Of a DNA stretch of 64,000 bases, positions 42,045 to 51,354 are shown one piece after another. Below the pieces are notes generated by a model. That model was not told the DNA's origin. It was given only the letters and a program-made list of their open reading frames with translations, and made no database searches. The DNA comes from Parazoarcus communis SWub3 = DSM 12120 (GTDB lineage: Bacteria; Pseudomonadota; Gammaproteobacteria; Burkholderiales; Rhodocyclaceae), in contig NZ_QKOE01000004.1 in the NCBI RefSeq assembly GCF_003226565.1, positions 1 through 64,000 of the forward strand. Direction: 5' to 3'. Each line of letters begins with the position of its first letter. Positions within the stretch are counted from its first letter, which is position 1. The translations under genes were made by a program, and so were the position numbers.

Positions 42045-42254
42045 ATGACTGCTGAACCTTGGGTGTCCGTGGACCAGATTGCCGAGCATCTGGGTGTCAC
42101 GCGCGACTCGATCTACCGCTGGATTGACCGCAAGGGGCTGCCAGCGCACCGCGTGGGTCGATTGTGGAAGTTCCAGGTTTCCGAGGTGGATGACTGGGTG
42201 CGGGTAGGTGGCGCTGAAGAAGATTCGAGCAGCTCTGTTCGGGACGGTAAATAA
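42045..42254 (+). CDS. Small HTH (excisionase/MerR-type) DNA-binding protein of a former type I R-M locus
   Basis: 69 residues with a winged-helix/excisionase-like domain: VSVDQIAEHLGVTRDSIYRW, then GLPAHRVGRLWKFQVSEVDDW. GGAG lies 7 bases before the ATG. Proteins of this type head many type I restriction-modification operons, and here the gene is followed without a gap by the last codons of hsdS. The gene itself looks intact. Confidence 0.85.
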   Translation: MTAEPWVSVDQIAEHLGVTRDSIYRWIDRKGLPAHRVGRLWKFQVSEVDDWVRVGGAEEDSSSSVRDGK

Positions 42255-42341
42255 GTGTCAATTTTTGAAAACCTGGAACTAGTCCAACTCCGCGACTGGC
42301 TCCTGCCCCTGCTGATGAACAGCCTGGTGACGGTGGCCTAG
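42255..42341 (+). pseudogene. hsdS: hsdS 3' remnant (type I R-M specificity subunit)
   Basis: Reading in frame from 42255, 28 residues follow, including ENLELVQLRDWLLPLLMNS and ending VTVA before TAG at 42339-42341. This is the characteristic last helix of type I specificity subunits (consensus ending L.LRDWLLPMLMNGQV.V). It follows the HTH gene stop directly, so hsdM and most of hsdS must have been deleted. Confidence 0.75.
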
Positions 42342-42344
42342 ACC

Positions 42345-43413
42345 ATGGCCTCACGCAAATCACCGCAGCCGCCCAAGAAACCCGAGGTTTCCCTCGTCCG
42401 CTCGTCGGCGGCCGAGTACCTGACCTTCGTCGCCGCCAGCGGCCAGGGGGGCGTCGAGGCGGTCTATGCAGACGAGAGCATCTGGGTCACGCAGAAGATG
42501 ATGGGCACCCTCTACGACGTAGAAACCCAGACCATCAACTACCACCTGAAAAAGGTGTTTAGTGACAGTGAGCTGGAGGAAGCTTCAGTTATTCGAAAAT
42601 TTCGAATAACTGCCGCCGACGGCAAGACCTACGACACCCAGCACTACAGCCTGCCCGCCATCATCGCGGTGGGGTACAAGGTGAATTCCGAGCGCGCGGT
42701 CCAGTTCCGCAAATGGGCCACGCGCATCATCGAGCAGTTCACCATCAAGGCCTACGTGATGGACGATGAGCGCATCAAGGCCGGTGGTTCGGTCCTCACC
42801 GATCAGTATTTCGAAGAGCAACTGCAGCGTGTCCGCGAGATCCGCCTCTCCGAGCGCAAGTTTTACCAGAAGATCACCGACATCTACGCCACGGCCATTC
42901 TACGACGTGACGGCGAAGGCCACCAAGCGCTTCTTCGCCACCGTGCAGAACAAGCTGCACTGGGCCATCCACGGGCAGACGGCAGCCGAGGTGGTCTACC
43001 ACCGTGCCGATGCCGATCAGCCCAATATGGGACTGACCACCTGGAAAGACGCGCCGCTGGGCAAGATTCAGAAATTCGATGTCGTGGTCGCCAAGAATTA
43101 CCTGACCGAACCCGAAATGGCGCAACTCTCCCGCCTGGTCAACGCCTATCTGGATGTGGCCGAGGACATGGCGCAGCGCAAGATCCCGATGACGATGCAG
43201 GATTGGGAGACCCGCCTGAACCGGTTCATCGAGGCCACCGATCGCGAGGTTTTGCAGGACGCAGGCAAAGTTACGGCAGAAATCGCCAAGGCCCATGCCG
43301 AAAGCGAGTTTGAAAAGTACCGCATCGTGCAGGACCGACTGTTTGAAAGCGACTTCGACCGGCTGTTGAAACAGATTGAGGCGGGCAACGCGTCTGACTC
43401 TGGCAAGGAGTAA
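42345..43413 (+). pseudogene. rhuM: rhuM-family gene with frameshift
   Basis: Virulence_RhuM family protein often encoded inside type I R-M operons. The first frame (from 42345) gives an intact N-terminus (YADESIWVTQKMMGTLY, INYHLKKVFSDSEL, YSLPAIIAVGYKVNSERA) up to YATAI at 42897-42899. The family then continues only in the next frame, YDVTAKATKRFFATVQNKLHWAIHG, to the stop at 43413. The junction is best explained by loss of two bases (ATT [GA]C TAC). The rest is undamaged, so the mutation may be recent. Confidence 0.88.
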
Positions 43414-43472
43414 ATCGGTGGGTATCGCGAGTTCGACTCTGTTCGCGTGACATCGCCATAAAACGGCGTCAA

Positions 43473-43595
43473 GTGCTTACAGAACCATCGTTTAGCGTTT
43501 TGCTGGCAGTCTTCCGCGACGAGGCTGGCTCCAAGGAGCAACGCGGCCTCTTCGACGCCATCGACCTTCCCGAACCCGCCGTCAAAACGCTGTAG
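43473..43595 (+). pseudogene. Possible gene remnant at right end of the island
   Basis: A 40-residue frame from a GTG includes RDEAGSKEQRGLFDAIDLPE, protein-like in composition, with no recognised family and no ribosome-binding site. It may be the C-terminal end of another lost gene of the R-M island. The rest of 43414-43702 holds nothing I can identify. Confidence 0.25.
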
Positions 43596-43702
43596 TGCCA
43601 ATCTTGAAAGCGTGATTTACGCATAATCAGTCACTTACACAAAAAAGTGTCGAACTCGGGGTTCCTTGACGAGTGCTGAGGTTAAAGTCATAAGACATTC
43701 GC

Positions 43703-44242
43703 TTAGCGCAGGGTGTCAACCGTCCTCCGAACGATGCGTTCGAGCAGCGCGTCGACTTCGGCACCGCCTGAGGTGGCGGCGCTGTGGCGATAGCCCAGGT
43801 GAATGATTTTCGAGTCGGCCTGGATTCGATAGACCGCGATCGAGAGCGGGCACAAGGCGATATGGTGTGGCGACTCGATGCTCAGGCGTGCGGCGGCGCG
43901 GGCGCTGCAGAAGGTGTAGATGCGCGCATCGGCGAACAGCTCGGGCGGGTGGCCCAGATCCGGTGCGGTGCGCTTGAGCATGTCGCTGAAATGGCTGGTG
44001 GAGATGTTGCCGATGCCTTCGGCAGCGATGGCGTCGGACAGGGCGAAGGCGACGTCCTCGAAGGCCGCGCCGGCAATTTCGCGGGTGACGATGCCCGGGT
44101 CGGCGGCTGCCGGCTGGAACAGGGTCAGCACTGCTGACAGCAAGCCGACGCCGAGGCGCAAGCATGCGCCACGGCGTCGCGAGGGTGAAGGCGTGATGGC
44201 AGGCAAGTGTTCAGAAGCGGTAGCTGGCACGAACGCCACCAT
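43703..44242 (-). CDS. DUF302-family exported protein
   Basis: About 179 residues if started at the ATG at 44242, which overlaps the TonB receptor gene by 32 bp; a TTG start further in is also possible. A hydrophobic signal (LRLGVGLLSAVLTLF, cleavage near AAA-DPG) precedes a DUF302 domain (FEDVAFALSDAIAAEGIGNI, ADARIYTFCSA, CPLSIAVYRI, IIHLGYRHS). DUF302 proteins are small, often periplasmic and of unknown function. This is the full-length copy; a 3' duplicate lies at 41641. Confidence 0.8.
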   Translation of the reverse strand: MVAFVPATASEHLPAITPSPSRRRGACLRLGVGLLSAVLTLFQPAAADPGIVTREIAGAAFEDVAFALSDAIAAEGIGNISTSHFSDMLKRTAPDLGHPPELFADARIYTFCSARAAARLSIESPHHIALCPLSIAVYRIQADSKIIHLGYRHSAATSGGAEVDALLERIVRRTVDTLR

Positions 44243-46337
44243 ACACGCTTCTGCCCGGACCGGGTTCGTAGTAGCGGTCGAAGCCGGCGCCGACGATGAC
44301 GGACGAGATGTGCTTGCGGTCGAACAGGTTGTCCACCCGCAGCAGCTGGTTGAAGGTCCAGGGGCCGGACTGCTGCTCGGCACCGATGCGCCAGTTGGCC
44401 AGGGTGTAGGCGGGTGCGGCCTCGGCGTTGTTGAGGTCGTTGACCTCGACCCGGCTGCGATGAACGACCTCGAGTGCGGTGCTGAGTCCGGTCATCGGCT
44501 TCCACATCACTTCGCCCCAGGCCGAGACTCGCGGCACGCCGGGGATGCGGTTGCCCTCCGGTACGCTGCCAAAAGCCTCGTCGTAGACTGCGCGCATCAC
44601 GGTCAGCGCGCCGCGGGCACTGACGTTGCGGGTGAGTTCGGTCTCGGCGGCCAGTTCGATGCCCTGGCGCAGGGTCTTGCCCGCATTCTTGTAATAGGTG
44701 CGCCCGCCGCTGGAGCCGTCCACAACGATCTCGTCCTTCGAGTTGATCTGGAAAACGGCCAGGTTCACCCGGGTGCTTTCGCCCACATAGGCCTTCATGC
44801 CCAACTCGAACTGCCGGCTGGTCGAAGGCTTGAGGCCAAAATTGAAACCTTGGTCATTGGCCGAGTATGCCAGCTCACCCAGGGTCGGGGTTTCGAAACC
44901 GGTGCCGGCACTGGCGTACAGGTTGAGCACTGGCGTGACCCGCCACAGCACGCCGAGTGCGGGTGTGGTCTTGCGGTAGCGCACCGAGCCGCTGTCGTCG
45001 CCGTTGACGCCGACGATGTAGCGGTCATCGACGTCGAAGTTCACATTGCTGTGGCGCACCCCCAGCGACCAGTCCCAGTCGCCCTGTTGCCAGGTGGCTT
45101 GCACATAGGGATCCGTGCTGGTGATGGTGTTGGTTTCGTCGCGGCGCAGGGCGCCTTTGACACCCAGCGTGGTACCGATGAAGTTCTCATAACCCTGACG
45201 GTCGTCTTCGGCACGGTCGTAATCCAGGCCGGCAGTGACGGTGAGTTTGCCACTGCCGATCTCGCGCTGCGCGATCCAGCGTGCCCCAAGACCGTGAAAA
45301 TCGCGGTCGAAGCTGATCACCCCTCCGGCGTGGCGCGGATTGGAGATTTGTGTGTTGCGCGCGATCGACTGGTACTGGGTGACGCTGCGCTGACCGGCGT
45401 AGGCCTGGACCTGCAGGCGATCGCTGCCAAAGCGGCGTTCATACACGGCGCCACCCTGAATGTGGTCGATGGACTTGCGGGTCTGGTACTGCAAGGGTGC
45501 GGCGGCAACATCGTTTTCGTCGCGCTGATACATTGCCCAGTCGATGCCTTGCGGGTCGTCGGTATAGGGTTGACGCAGGCCGCTGGCGAGCAGGGTGAGC
45601 TTGCTGTCTTCGTCGGGCGCCAGGGTGATCTTGGCGAAGGCCTGATCGCGTTTGGCCGAACTGTAGCGGCGTTCGCCATCGGTTTCGAAGTGCGAGGCAT
45701 CGAGTACGAAGCCGACGCCATTCGATTCGCCCTCGGCACCGATCCCGATCTTCAGTGTGCCATTTTCGCCGGCGTACACGCCGCCGCGAATGCGCGGTGC
45801 GCCCTTGCCGTCACGTGAGAACAGCTGGATGACGCCGCCGGCGTGGTTGCCATAAATGGTGGCGAAGGGGCCGCGCAGCACTTCGATGCGCTCTGCGGTA
45901 TCGAGGTTGAAGGTGGCAGCCTGGCCCTGGCCATCCGGATTGGTGGCCGGAATGCCGTCGGCGATCAGCTTGACGCCGCGTACGCCGAAGGCCGCACGGG
46001 CGCCAAAGCCGCGTACCGAGATCTGCAGATCCTGCGCATAGTTCTGGCGGTTCTGCACCACGACACCCGGAACGCTGTTGAGCACTTCTGAGACATTGAC
46101 CCGCAGGCCTTCGCTGCCGTTCTCCTGCAGTTGCACGCCTTCGATGGAGTAGGGCACATCGAAAGGCGAAACCTCCACCCGGCTGCCGGTGATCACCATG
46201 GTCTCGAGTGTTCTTTCGGGATCGGCGGCCAGGGTATTGCCTGTGGCCAGGGCGCACAGCAAGGCGATGCACAGGCGGGACGGCTGCAGGTGGGGCACCG
46301 CTTGCGGGATGGGATGCAGGTGGGGCTGGCGAAACAT
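44211..46337 (-). CDS. TonB-dependent outer-membrane receptor
   Basis: 708 residues from the ATG at 46337 (GAGGAG 12 bases upstream). Signal peptide ends near LAAD. The plug domain at about 40-165 includes LETMVITGSRVEVSPFD as TonB-box-like region, VLNSVPGVVVQNRQNY, the ISVRGFGARAAFGVRGVKLIADGIPA block and IEVLRGPFATIYG. A 22-strand barrel follows, ending in a C-terminal Phe after SYR. The closest general pattern is siderophore/PQQ-type receptors (FecA/PupB class). It lies downstream of a PQQ-dependent dehydrogenase behind a terminator, so uptake of PQQ or a metal chelate is possible but unproven. Confidence 0.93.
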   Translation of the reverse strand: MFRQPHLHPIPQAVPHLQPSRLCIALLCALATGNTLAADPERTLETMVITGSRVEVSPFDVPYSIEGVQLQENGSEGLRVNVSEVLNSVPGVVVQNRQNYAQDLQISVRGFGARAAFGVRGVKLIADGIPATNPDGQGQAATFNLDTAERIEVLRGPFATIYGNHAGGVIQLFSRDGKGAPRIRGGVYAGENGTLKIGIGAEGESNGVGFVLDASHFETDGERRYSSAKRDQAFAKITLAPDEDSKLTLLASGLRQPYTDDPQGIDWAMYQRDENDVAAAPLQYQTRKSIDHIQGGAVYERRFGSDRLQVQAYAGQRSVTQYQSIARNTQISNPRHAGGVISFDRDFHGLGARWIAQREIGSGKLTVTAGLDYDRAEDDRQGYENFIGTTLGVKGALRRDETNTITSTDPYVQATWQQGDWDWSLGVRHSNVNFDVDDRYIVGVNGDDSGSVRYRKTTPALGVLWRVTPVLNLYASAGTGFETPTLGELAYSANDQGFNFGLKPSTSRQFELGMKAYVGESTRVNLAVFQINSKDEIVVDGSSGGRTYYKNAGKTLRQGIELAAETELTRNVSARGALTVMRAVYDEAFGSVPEGNRIPGVPRVSAWGEVMWKPMTGLSTALEVVHRSRVEVNDLNNAEAAPAYTLANWRIGAEQQSGPWTFNQLLRVDNLFDRKHISSVIVGAGFDRYYEPGPGRSVYGGVRASYRF

Positions 46338-46423
46338 GATTGCTGGGGTCTCCTCGGGCTGCGTCTGCGGCAGCGATGGCGCAAGTCTATTGTGCAGGTC
46401 GCCGCATAGTCTCCATGGAAAAC

Positions 46424-46462
46424 GCCGGGCCGGCCTCATGAAAATCATGAGATCGGCCCGGC
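46424..46462 (-). terminator. Strong terminator after the PQQ dehydrogenase gene
   Basis: Outer arms GCCGGGCCG/CGGCCCGGC and inner arms CTCATGA/TCATGAG enclose an AAA loop, separated by small internal bulges. On the minus strand the stem is followed by GTTTTCC. This is a good intrinsic terminator separating the alcohol-oxidation genes from the TonB receptor. Confidence 0.7.
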
Positions 46463-46501
46463 GTCGGCGGTCAGCGGGGGCTGAACGATGCGGGCTCCCC
46501 T

Positions 46502-48619
46502 TTATTTACCGGCAGCCTGCATCGTCTCCAGTTCGCCCTTGAGGTCATTGGCGCGCTTGATGATGTACTGATGGATCATCTCCATGTGTTCGGGCAGCAG
46601 CGCACTGGCGAATGACGGCATGCCCTTGCTGGCGCGTGCACCGGCGACGATGGCGTTGAATTCGGCATGCGTCTCCGGTTTCATGTAGCGCAGGTCGGGT
46701 ACCACGCCACCGCTGACGGCATTCAGGCCGTGACAGTTGGCGCAGAAGCCATTGAACATCATGCGAGCCACTGGCATCTTGTCGGCCTCGAGTGTGACCT
46801 GTGGAGGCGGCGGTAGCGCCACGGTGTCGAATCGTGCAGGCGGCAGCGTGGCGCGGCCTCCCAGCTTGTAGGTGAGGATGCGTGACTCCGGCTTGACCTT
46901 GGCCGCCAGCGACAGCGGGCCCAGGATGCGGGGGAAGGTGCCACCCCAGCCCGCCATGAAGGTCACGTACTGTTCGCCGCCCACTTCGAAGGTGATCGGG
47001 CCGGCCATGACCCCGGTGTTGGCGGGCGACGCCCACAGCAGTTTGCCGCTGTCGGCCGCATAGGCCACCACACGGCCATCCGCGGTGCCCTGGAAAACCA
47101 GGTTGCCGGCGGTGGCAAGGGTGCCGCCGTTGTAGATGGTGCGGTACTCCTGGCTCCAGCGTGCTTCCTGCTTGACCGGGTCCCAGGCCAGCAGGCGGCC
47201 ACGCCAGGACTGGCTGATCTTGTCCACGATGGCTGGGTCTTCCGGTAGATCGGGTACGTTCAGGCCGATGTTCACCACCGATTTGCTGGGGATGAACATG
47301 GGCTCCTTCTGCGCTTCAAGAGCCGCGGCGGTTTCCTGCGCAGGGATGTAGACCAGGCCCGTGTCGGGGCTGAACGACATTGGATGCCAGTTGTGTGCGC
47401 CGATGATGGCTGGTGAGATCAGCTTGGCCTCGGTGGAGTACTCGGCGTCGGGCAGGGTGACCGGGCGGCCAGTGGCGAGGTCGATATGGCTGGCCCAGTT
47501 CACCGGCACGATGTTCTTCGCCGAGATCAGCTTGCCATTGGTCCGGTCGAGTACGTAGAAGAAGCCGTTCTTGGGCGCCTGCATCAGCACCTTACGGACT
47601 TGACCGTCGATTGCGATGTCGGCCAGCGTCATCTGTTGCGCCGCAGTGAAGTCCCAGCGGTCGGCAGGGGTCGTCTGGTAGTGCCAGATGTACTTGCCGG
47701 TGTCGGGGTTGAGCGCGACGACCGACGACAGGAAGAGATTGTCGCCCTTGCCCTCGCTGCGGAACTGGTAGTTGAAGGGTGAGCCGTTGCCGACACCGAT
47801 GTACAGTTGGTCCAGTTCCGGGTCGTAAGACATCGAGTCCCACACCGTGCCGCCGCCGCCCCACTTCACCCAGCCGTCGCCGTACCAGGTCTTGAGCGCC
47901 ATTGCCATGGCGTCGTCTTCGGGCGGCAGCTTGGGGTCGCCCGGTACGGTGAAGAAGCGCCAGACCTGCTTGCCGGTCTGGGCGTCGTAGGCGGTGACGT
48001 AGCCGCGCACACCAAATTCGGCACCGCCGTTGCCGATCAGCACCTTGCCTTTGACGATGCGCGGGGCGCCGGTGATGGTATAGCTTTTGGCATGATCCAG
48101 CACCGTGTCGACCGACCACGCCTGCTTGCCGGTGGCGGCATCAAGCGCGACCAGCCGACCGTCGAAGGTGCCGACATACACCTTGCCCTTCCACACCGCG
48201 ACACCGCGGTTGACCGGTCCGCAGCAGCCTTCGCCCGCCATGGCTTTGGGCACCTTGGGATCGTGTTTCCACAGTAGCTTGCCAGTGACGGCGTCGAGCG
48301 CGTAGACGATGCTGTAGGGGCCGGTGGTGTACATCACCCCGTCCACGACGATGGGCGTCGCCTCCACGCCCATGTCGATGTCGAGCTTGTGCGTCCAGGC
48401 GAGGCCCAGTTCGGCGACGTTGCCGTCGTTGATTCTTTTCAGGGGCGAATAGCGTTTCTCGTCGTAGCCGCGGCCATGCGATAGCCAGTTGGCGGCTTCG
48501 CCGCCGCTTGCAACCTGGGCGATACGTTTGCCGTCGACGTCGGCGGGGCCGGCTGCGAGTGCGGTGCTGCTGGCGAGCAGCAGGGCGCCGATGAGGGAGG
48601 TGAGGGGGGTGCGATTCAT
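46502..48619 (-). CDS. PQQ-dependent quinohaemoprotein alcohol dehydrogenase (type II)
   Basis: 705 residues with a Sec signal (ending ALA-AGP). It has an eight-bladed PQQ propeller with adjacent Cys132-Cys133 (the ring disulphide near PQQ) and catalytic Asp323 in WDFTAAQQ. The residue two positions later is Thr325, not the Asp of lanthanide-dependent enzymes, so Ca2+ use is expected. A C-terminal cytochrome c domain holds CANCH (Cys626, Cys629, His630) and the probable axial Met667 in KGMPSF. This single-chain layout is that of type II periplasmic alcohol dehydrogenases, which oxidise primary alcohols and pass electrons to soluble carriers. The aldehyde dehydrogenase gene lies just upstream. 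Confidence 0.93.
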   Translation of the reverse strand: MNRTPLTSLIGALLLASSTALAAGPADVDGKRIAQVASGGEAANWLSHGRGYDEKRYSPLKRINDGNVAELGLAWTHKLDIDMGVEATPIVVDGVMYTTGPYSIVYALDAVTGKLLWKHDPKVPKAMAGEGCCGPVNRGVAVWKGKVYVGTFDGRLVALDAATGKQAWSVDTVLDHAKSYTITGAPRIVKGKVLIGNGGAEFGVRGYVTAYDAQTGKQVWRFFTVPGDPKLPPEDDAMAMALKTWYGDGWVKWGGGGTVWDSMSYDPELDQLYIGVGNGSPFNYQFRSEGKGDNLFLSSVVALNPDTGKYIWHYQTTPADRWDFTAAQQMTLADIAIDGQVRKVLMQAPKNGFFYVLDRTNGKLISAKNIVPVNWASHIDLATGRPVTLPDAEYSTEAKLISPAIIGAHNWHPMSFSPDTGLVYIPAQETAAALEAQKEPMFIPSKSVVNIGLNVPDLPEDPAIVDKISQSWRGRLLAWDPVKQEARWSQEYRTIYNGGTLATAGNLVFQGTADGRVVAYAADSGKLLWASPANTGVMAGPITFEVGGEQYVTFMAGWGGTFPRILGPLSLAAKVKPESRILTYKLGGRATLPPARFDTVALPPPPQVTLEADKMPVARMMFNGFCANCHGLNAVSGGVVPDLRYMKPETHAEFNAIVAGARASKGMPSFASALLPEHMEMIHQYIIKRANDLKGELETMQAAGK

Positions 48620-48677
48620 GATCTCTGTTCCGTGTTGAGGCTGGACGATGGGGCGGCGCAGGCGGGCAGACGCAGCC

Positions 48678-50135
48678 TTACATCACCAGCGAAACCACTT
48701 TTTCTTCGGTGTAGGCCTCGAGCGCCGTGCGTGACAGGTCGCGGCCGATACCGGAATCCTTGTAGCCGCCCCAGGGCAGGCGTGCGTCCAGCGGGCTCCA
48801 GCCGTTGATGGCCACCGCGCCTACTCGCAGCTTGGGCGCAAGGCTGTGGGCGCGGGCGACATCCTGGGTCCAGAGCGATGCGGACAGACCGTATGGCGTG
48901 TCGTTGGCGATACGGATGGCTTCGTCATCGTCATCGAATGGGGCGATGACGCCGACGGGGCCGAAGATTTCCTCGCGCATGATGCGCATGTCCGGGGTGC
49001 CATTGGCGAACACCGTGGGGCGGACAAAGAAGCCTTCGTCCGGCAAGGCTTCGCCGCCGGCGACCCGCGTGGCACCTTCGGCAATGCCGCTTTGGATCAG
49101 GCTGGCAACGCGGTCGCGGTGGCGGGCGTTGATCAGCGCACCCATGCGGGTCGAGGCATCGAGCGGGTCACCCAGGGTGACCGATCGGGCAGCACCGGCC
49201 AGTGCGTCCACCACATCGTTGTAACGGCTGCGATGCACCAGGATACGGCTGCCGGCGGCGCAGGTCTGACCCTGGTTGACGAACAGACCCATGGCCACGC
49301 CCATGATGGCCGCTTCCAGGTTGGCGTCGGAGCAGATGATCTGAGGGGCCTTGCCGCCCAGCTCCAGCGTCAGGCGCTTGAACAGCGGTGCAGCGTCACG
49401 GGCGATGATGCGGCCAACCGCAGTGCTACCGGTAAAGCTGATCTTGTCCACGCCAGGGTGGCTCACCAGGGTGGCGCCGGCTGCCGCGCCCATGCCATTG
49501 ACCAGGTTGAACACACCGGCAGGGAAACCGGCTTCGGCGGCCAGTCCGGCGAGCGCGGTCAGCGCCAGCGGCGCATCCTCGGATGGCTTGAGCACCACGG
49601 TGCAGCCAGCGGCGAGCGCGGGCGCCAGCTTCCAGATGCCGATCATCAAGGGGGCATTCCACGGTACGATCAGCGCGGCTACGCCGATGGCTTCGCGGAG
49701 GGTGTAGTTGAGCGTGGGGCGCCCCATGAAGCCCGCCGTCGGAATCTGTCGGCCTTCGAGCTTGTCTGCCCAGCCGGCAAAGTAGCGCAGGGTGTCGATT
49801 GACATCGGCACATCGAGCATGCGCATCTCCATCAGCGGGCGGCCTTGCTCGACGGCCAGGAGGTGGGCGAACTGTTCGGCATCGCGCGCAAGCAGGTCGG
49901 CAAGCCGGTTAAGCAAGCGGCCCCGTTCGGCGCCGGGCAGGCGCGACCACTCGCCTCCATCGAACTGCGCGCGTGCGGCGGCGACGGCGGCATCGACATC
50001 TGCGGAACTGGAATTGGCAACCTGGGCAAGCAACTGACCCGAGGCGGGCGCCAGTTTGTCGAAGGTGGCGCCAGCGTGGGCACTACGCCATTCGCCAGCG
50101 ATGAGGTTGAGGCTGGGGGTGTTGGGCAAGGACAT
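48678..50135 (-). CDS. NAD(P)+-dependent aldehyde dehydrogenase
   Basis: 485 residues from the ATG at 50135, which has AGGAGG 8 bases upstream. Catalytic residues of the ALDH superfamily are present: Asn160 (VPWNAP), Glu258 (TLELGGK), Cys292 (NQGQTCAAGS), the coenzyme-loop segment FTGSTAVG, and the C-terminal PWGGYKDSGIG. It oxidises the aldehyde formed by the adjacent alcohol dehydrogenase to the acid; the substrate chain is not readable from the sequence. It is co-oriented with the transporter and dehydrogenase genes. Confidence 0.95.
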   Translation of the reverse strand: MSLPNTPSLNLIAGEWRSAHAGATFDKLAPASGQLLAQVANSSSADVDAAVAAARAQFDGGEWSRLPGAERGRLLNRLADLLARDAEQFAHLLAVEQGRPLMEMRMLDVPMSIDTLRYFAGWADKLEGRQIPTAGFMGRPTLNYTLREAIGVAALIVPWNAPLMIGIWKLAPALAAGCTVVLKPSEDAPLALTALAGLAAEAGFPAGVFNLVNGMGAAAGATLVSHPGVDKISFTGSTAVGRIIARDAAPLFKRLTLELGGKAPQIICSDANLEAAIMGVAMGLFVNQGQTCAAGSRILVHRSRYNDVVDALAGAARSVTLGDPLDASTRMGALINARHRDRVASLIQSGIAEGATRVAGGEALPDEGFFVRPTVFANGTPDMRIMREEIFGPVGVIAPFDDDDEAIRIANDTPYGLSASLWTQDVARAHSLAPKLRVGAVAINGWSPLDARLPWGGYKDSGIGRDLSRTALEAYTEEKVVSLVM

Positions 50136-50192
50136 TTGCACTTCCTCCTGATCAGGCGTGGGGCGGCACCTGAAGGCGATGCCGCCGGTGGC

Positions 50193-51209
50193 TCATTCGA
50201 AGTGGTGGACGTAGCGGATCACGTAGCGCTCGCCTTCCGGCCGGTTGCGCACGTGGCTTTCCTTGTAGGCATTGAAGAACAGGTGGTCGCGTTGCGAGAA
50301 GCTGTAGAGCAGGCCGGGGCCGATGCCCAGCACCTGTTCCTTGCTGCCGGAAAGCTTGCTGCCATTCACTTCGCTTTCGGTGGTCTGCTTGAGCCAGTAG
50401 CCGTTCAGGCCGATGCGCAACTGCGGGGTGACGGCGTATTCGGTGGCGAAGTTCATGTGGAAGGCCTGGCCCGGGCGGACGTTGCGCGCGTGGGCAATGC
50501 CCTGGGCTGCGAATCCGGTGGGGTTGGGGTCGGTGTTCTTGCCGCTCCACAGGTACCAGAGGCGGGATGAAACCGTCCACTTCGGTGTCAGCCAGTAGGT
50601 ACCGGACCAGTAAGGGTTGATCGTCCAGTGGTTGGCGCCGGGGTTCACGCTGCGCCGATTGTCGTACTCGCCAGTGGGCAGCGAGATGTCAAGCTCGACG
50701 CGGTGGGCGAAGACCGGGCCGTTGGCGCCCATGACCGGCATCCACTGCAGGAAGGGGCCGATGATGAGGTCGCCGACGCCGGTGTTGCCCTTGCCCAGCG
50801 CAAGGTTGCCCAGCCCGTCGTCGGCACGGGCGTCGAGCACTGCAGGCAACAGCAGGGTGACGCCATAGTGGGCGCCCCACAGCGTGTTGGCCGACATCCA
50901 GATAGCCTGCGAGACGAGCGAGGTGACCTCGATCTCCTGCTTCGGTAGTGGCAGGGACTTCCCGTTCTTGTCCCGTAGCGTGTCGGCGCTGTAGTACTGC
51001 AGGTATTCGGAAACATACCAGCCGGGCCCGGCTGGCGGTGCTCCGTCAATGAAGGTGGTCAGGCCAAGATTGACTGCAGGCAATTCATAGGCTGCTGCGG
51101 ATGCGGACAGGACACAGCCGCAGAGCAGTCCGGCCAGCTTGCCCAATAGTGGGCCTGAGGCGTCAGGACGATGTCTGGTAAGGGTTTCGGGGGCAGACGC
51201 GGGGGGCAT
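50193..51209 (-). CDS. SphA/MetA-pathway outer-membrane transporter-like protein
   Basis: 338 residues from the ATG at 51209 (GGAG 9 bases upstream); the longer frame to 51500 has no coding look. Signal peptide LAGLLCGCVLSASAAA. The body is a beta-rich outer-membrane protein of the Phenol_MetA_deg family (PGWYVSEYLQYYSADTLRDKNG, VGDLIIGPFLQW, VELDISLPTGEYD, LRIGLNGYWLKQTT, ending VIRYVHHFE). Members are found beside degradation genes for aromatics and alcohols and probably admit hydrophobic substrates. It is the first structural gene of the alcohol-oxidation cluster. Confidence 0.87.
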   Translation of the reverse strand: MPPASAPETLTRHRPDASGPLLGKLAGLLCGCVLSASAAAYELPAVNLGLTTFIDGAPPAGPGWYVSEYLQYYSADTLRDKNGKSLPLPKQEIEVTSLVSQAIWMSANTLWGAHYGVTLLLPAVLDARADDGLGNLALGKGNTGVGDLIIGPFLQWMPVMGANGPVFAHRVELDISLPTGEYDNRRSVNPGANHWTINPYWSGTYWLTPKWTVSSRLWYLWSGKNTDPNPTGFAAQGIAHARNVRPGQAFHMNFATEYAVTPQLRIGLNGYWLKQTTESEVNGSKLSGSKEQVLGIGPGLLYSFSQRDHLFFNAYKESHVRNRPEGERYVIRYVHHFE

Positions 51210-51354
51210 GATCGGTTTCTCCGGTGCTTGGGGCGGGGTCGCAGGATGTGGGGCCCACGGGTGGACACCATACGAAGGCCGGAGAGGGGAGGCATGGCTG
51301 GGCGTGCAGCGTGCATGTCTGCGCGTGCACGCCGCGCGGATGGGCTGCGGAACC

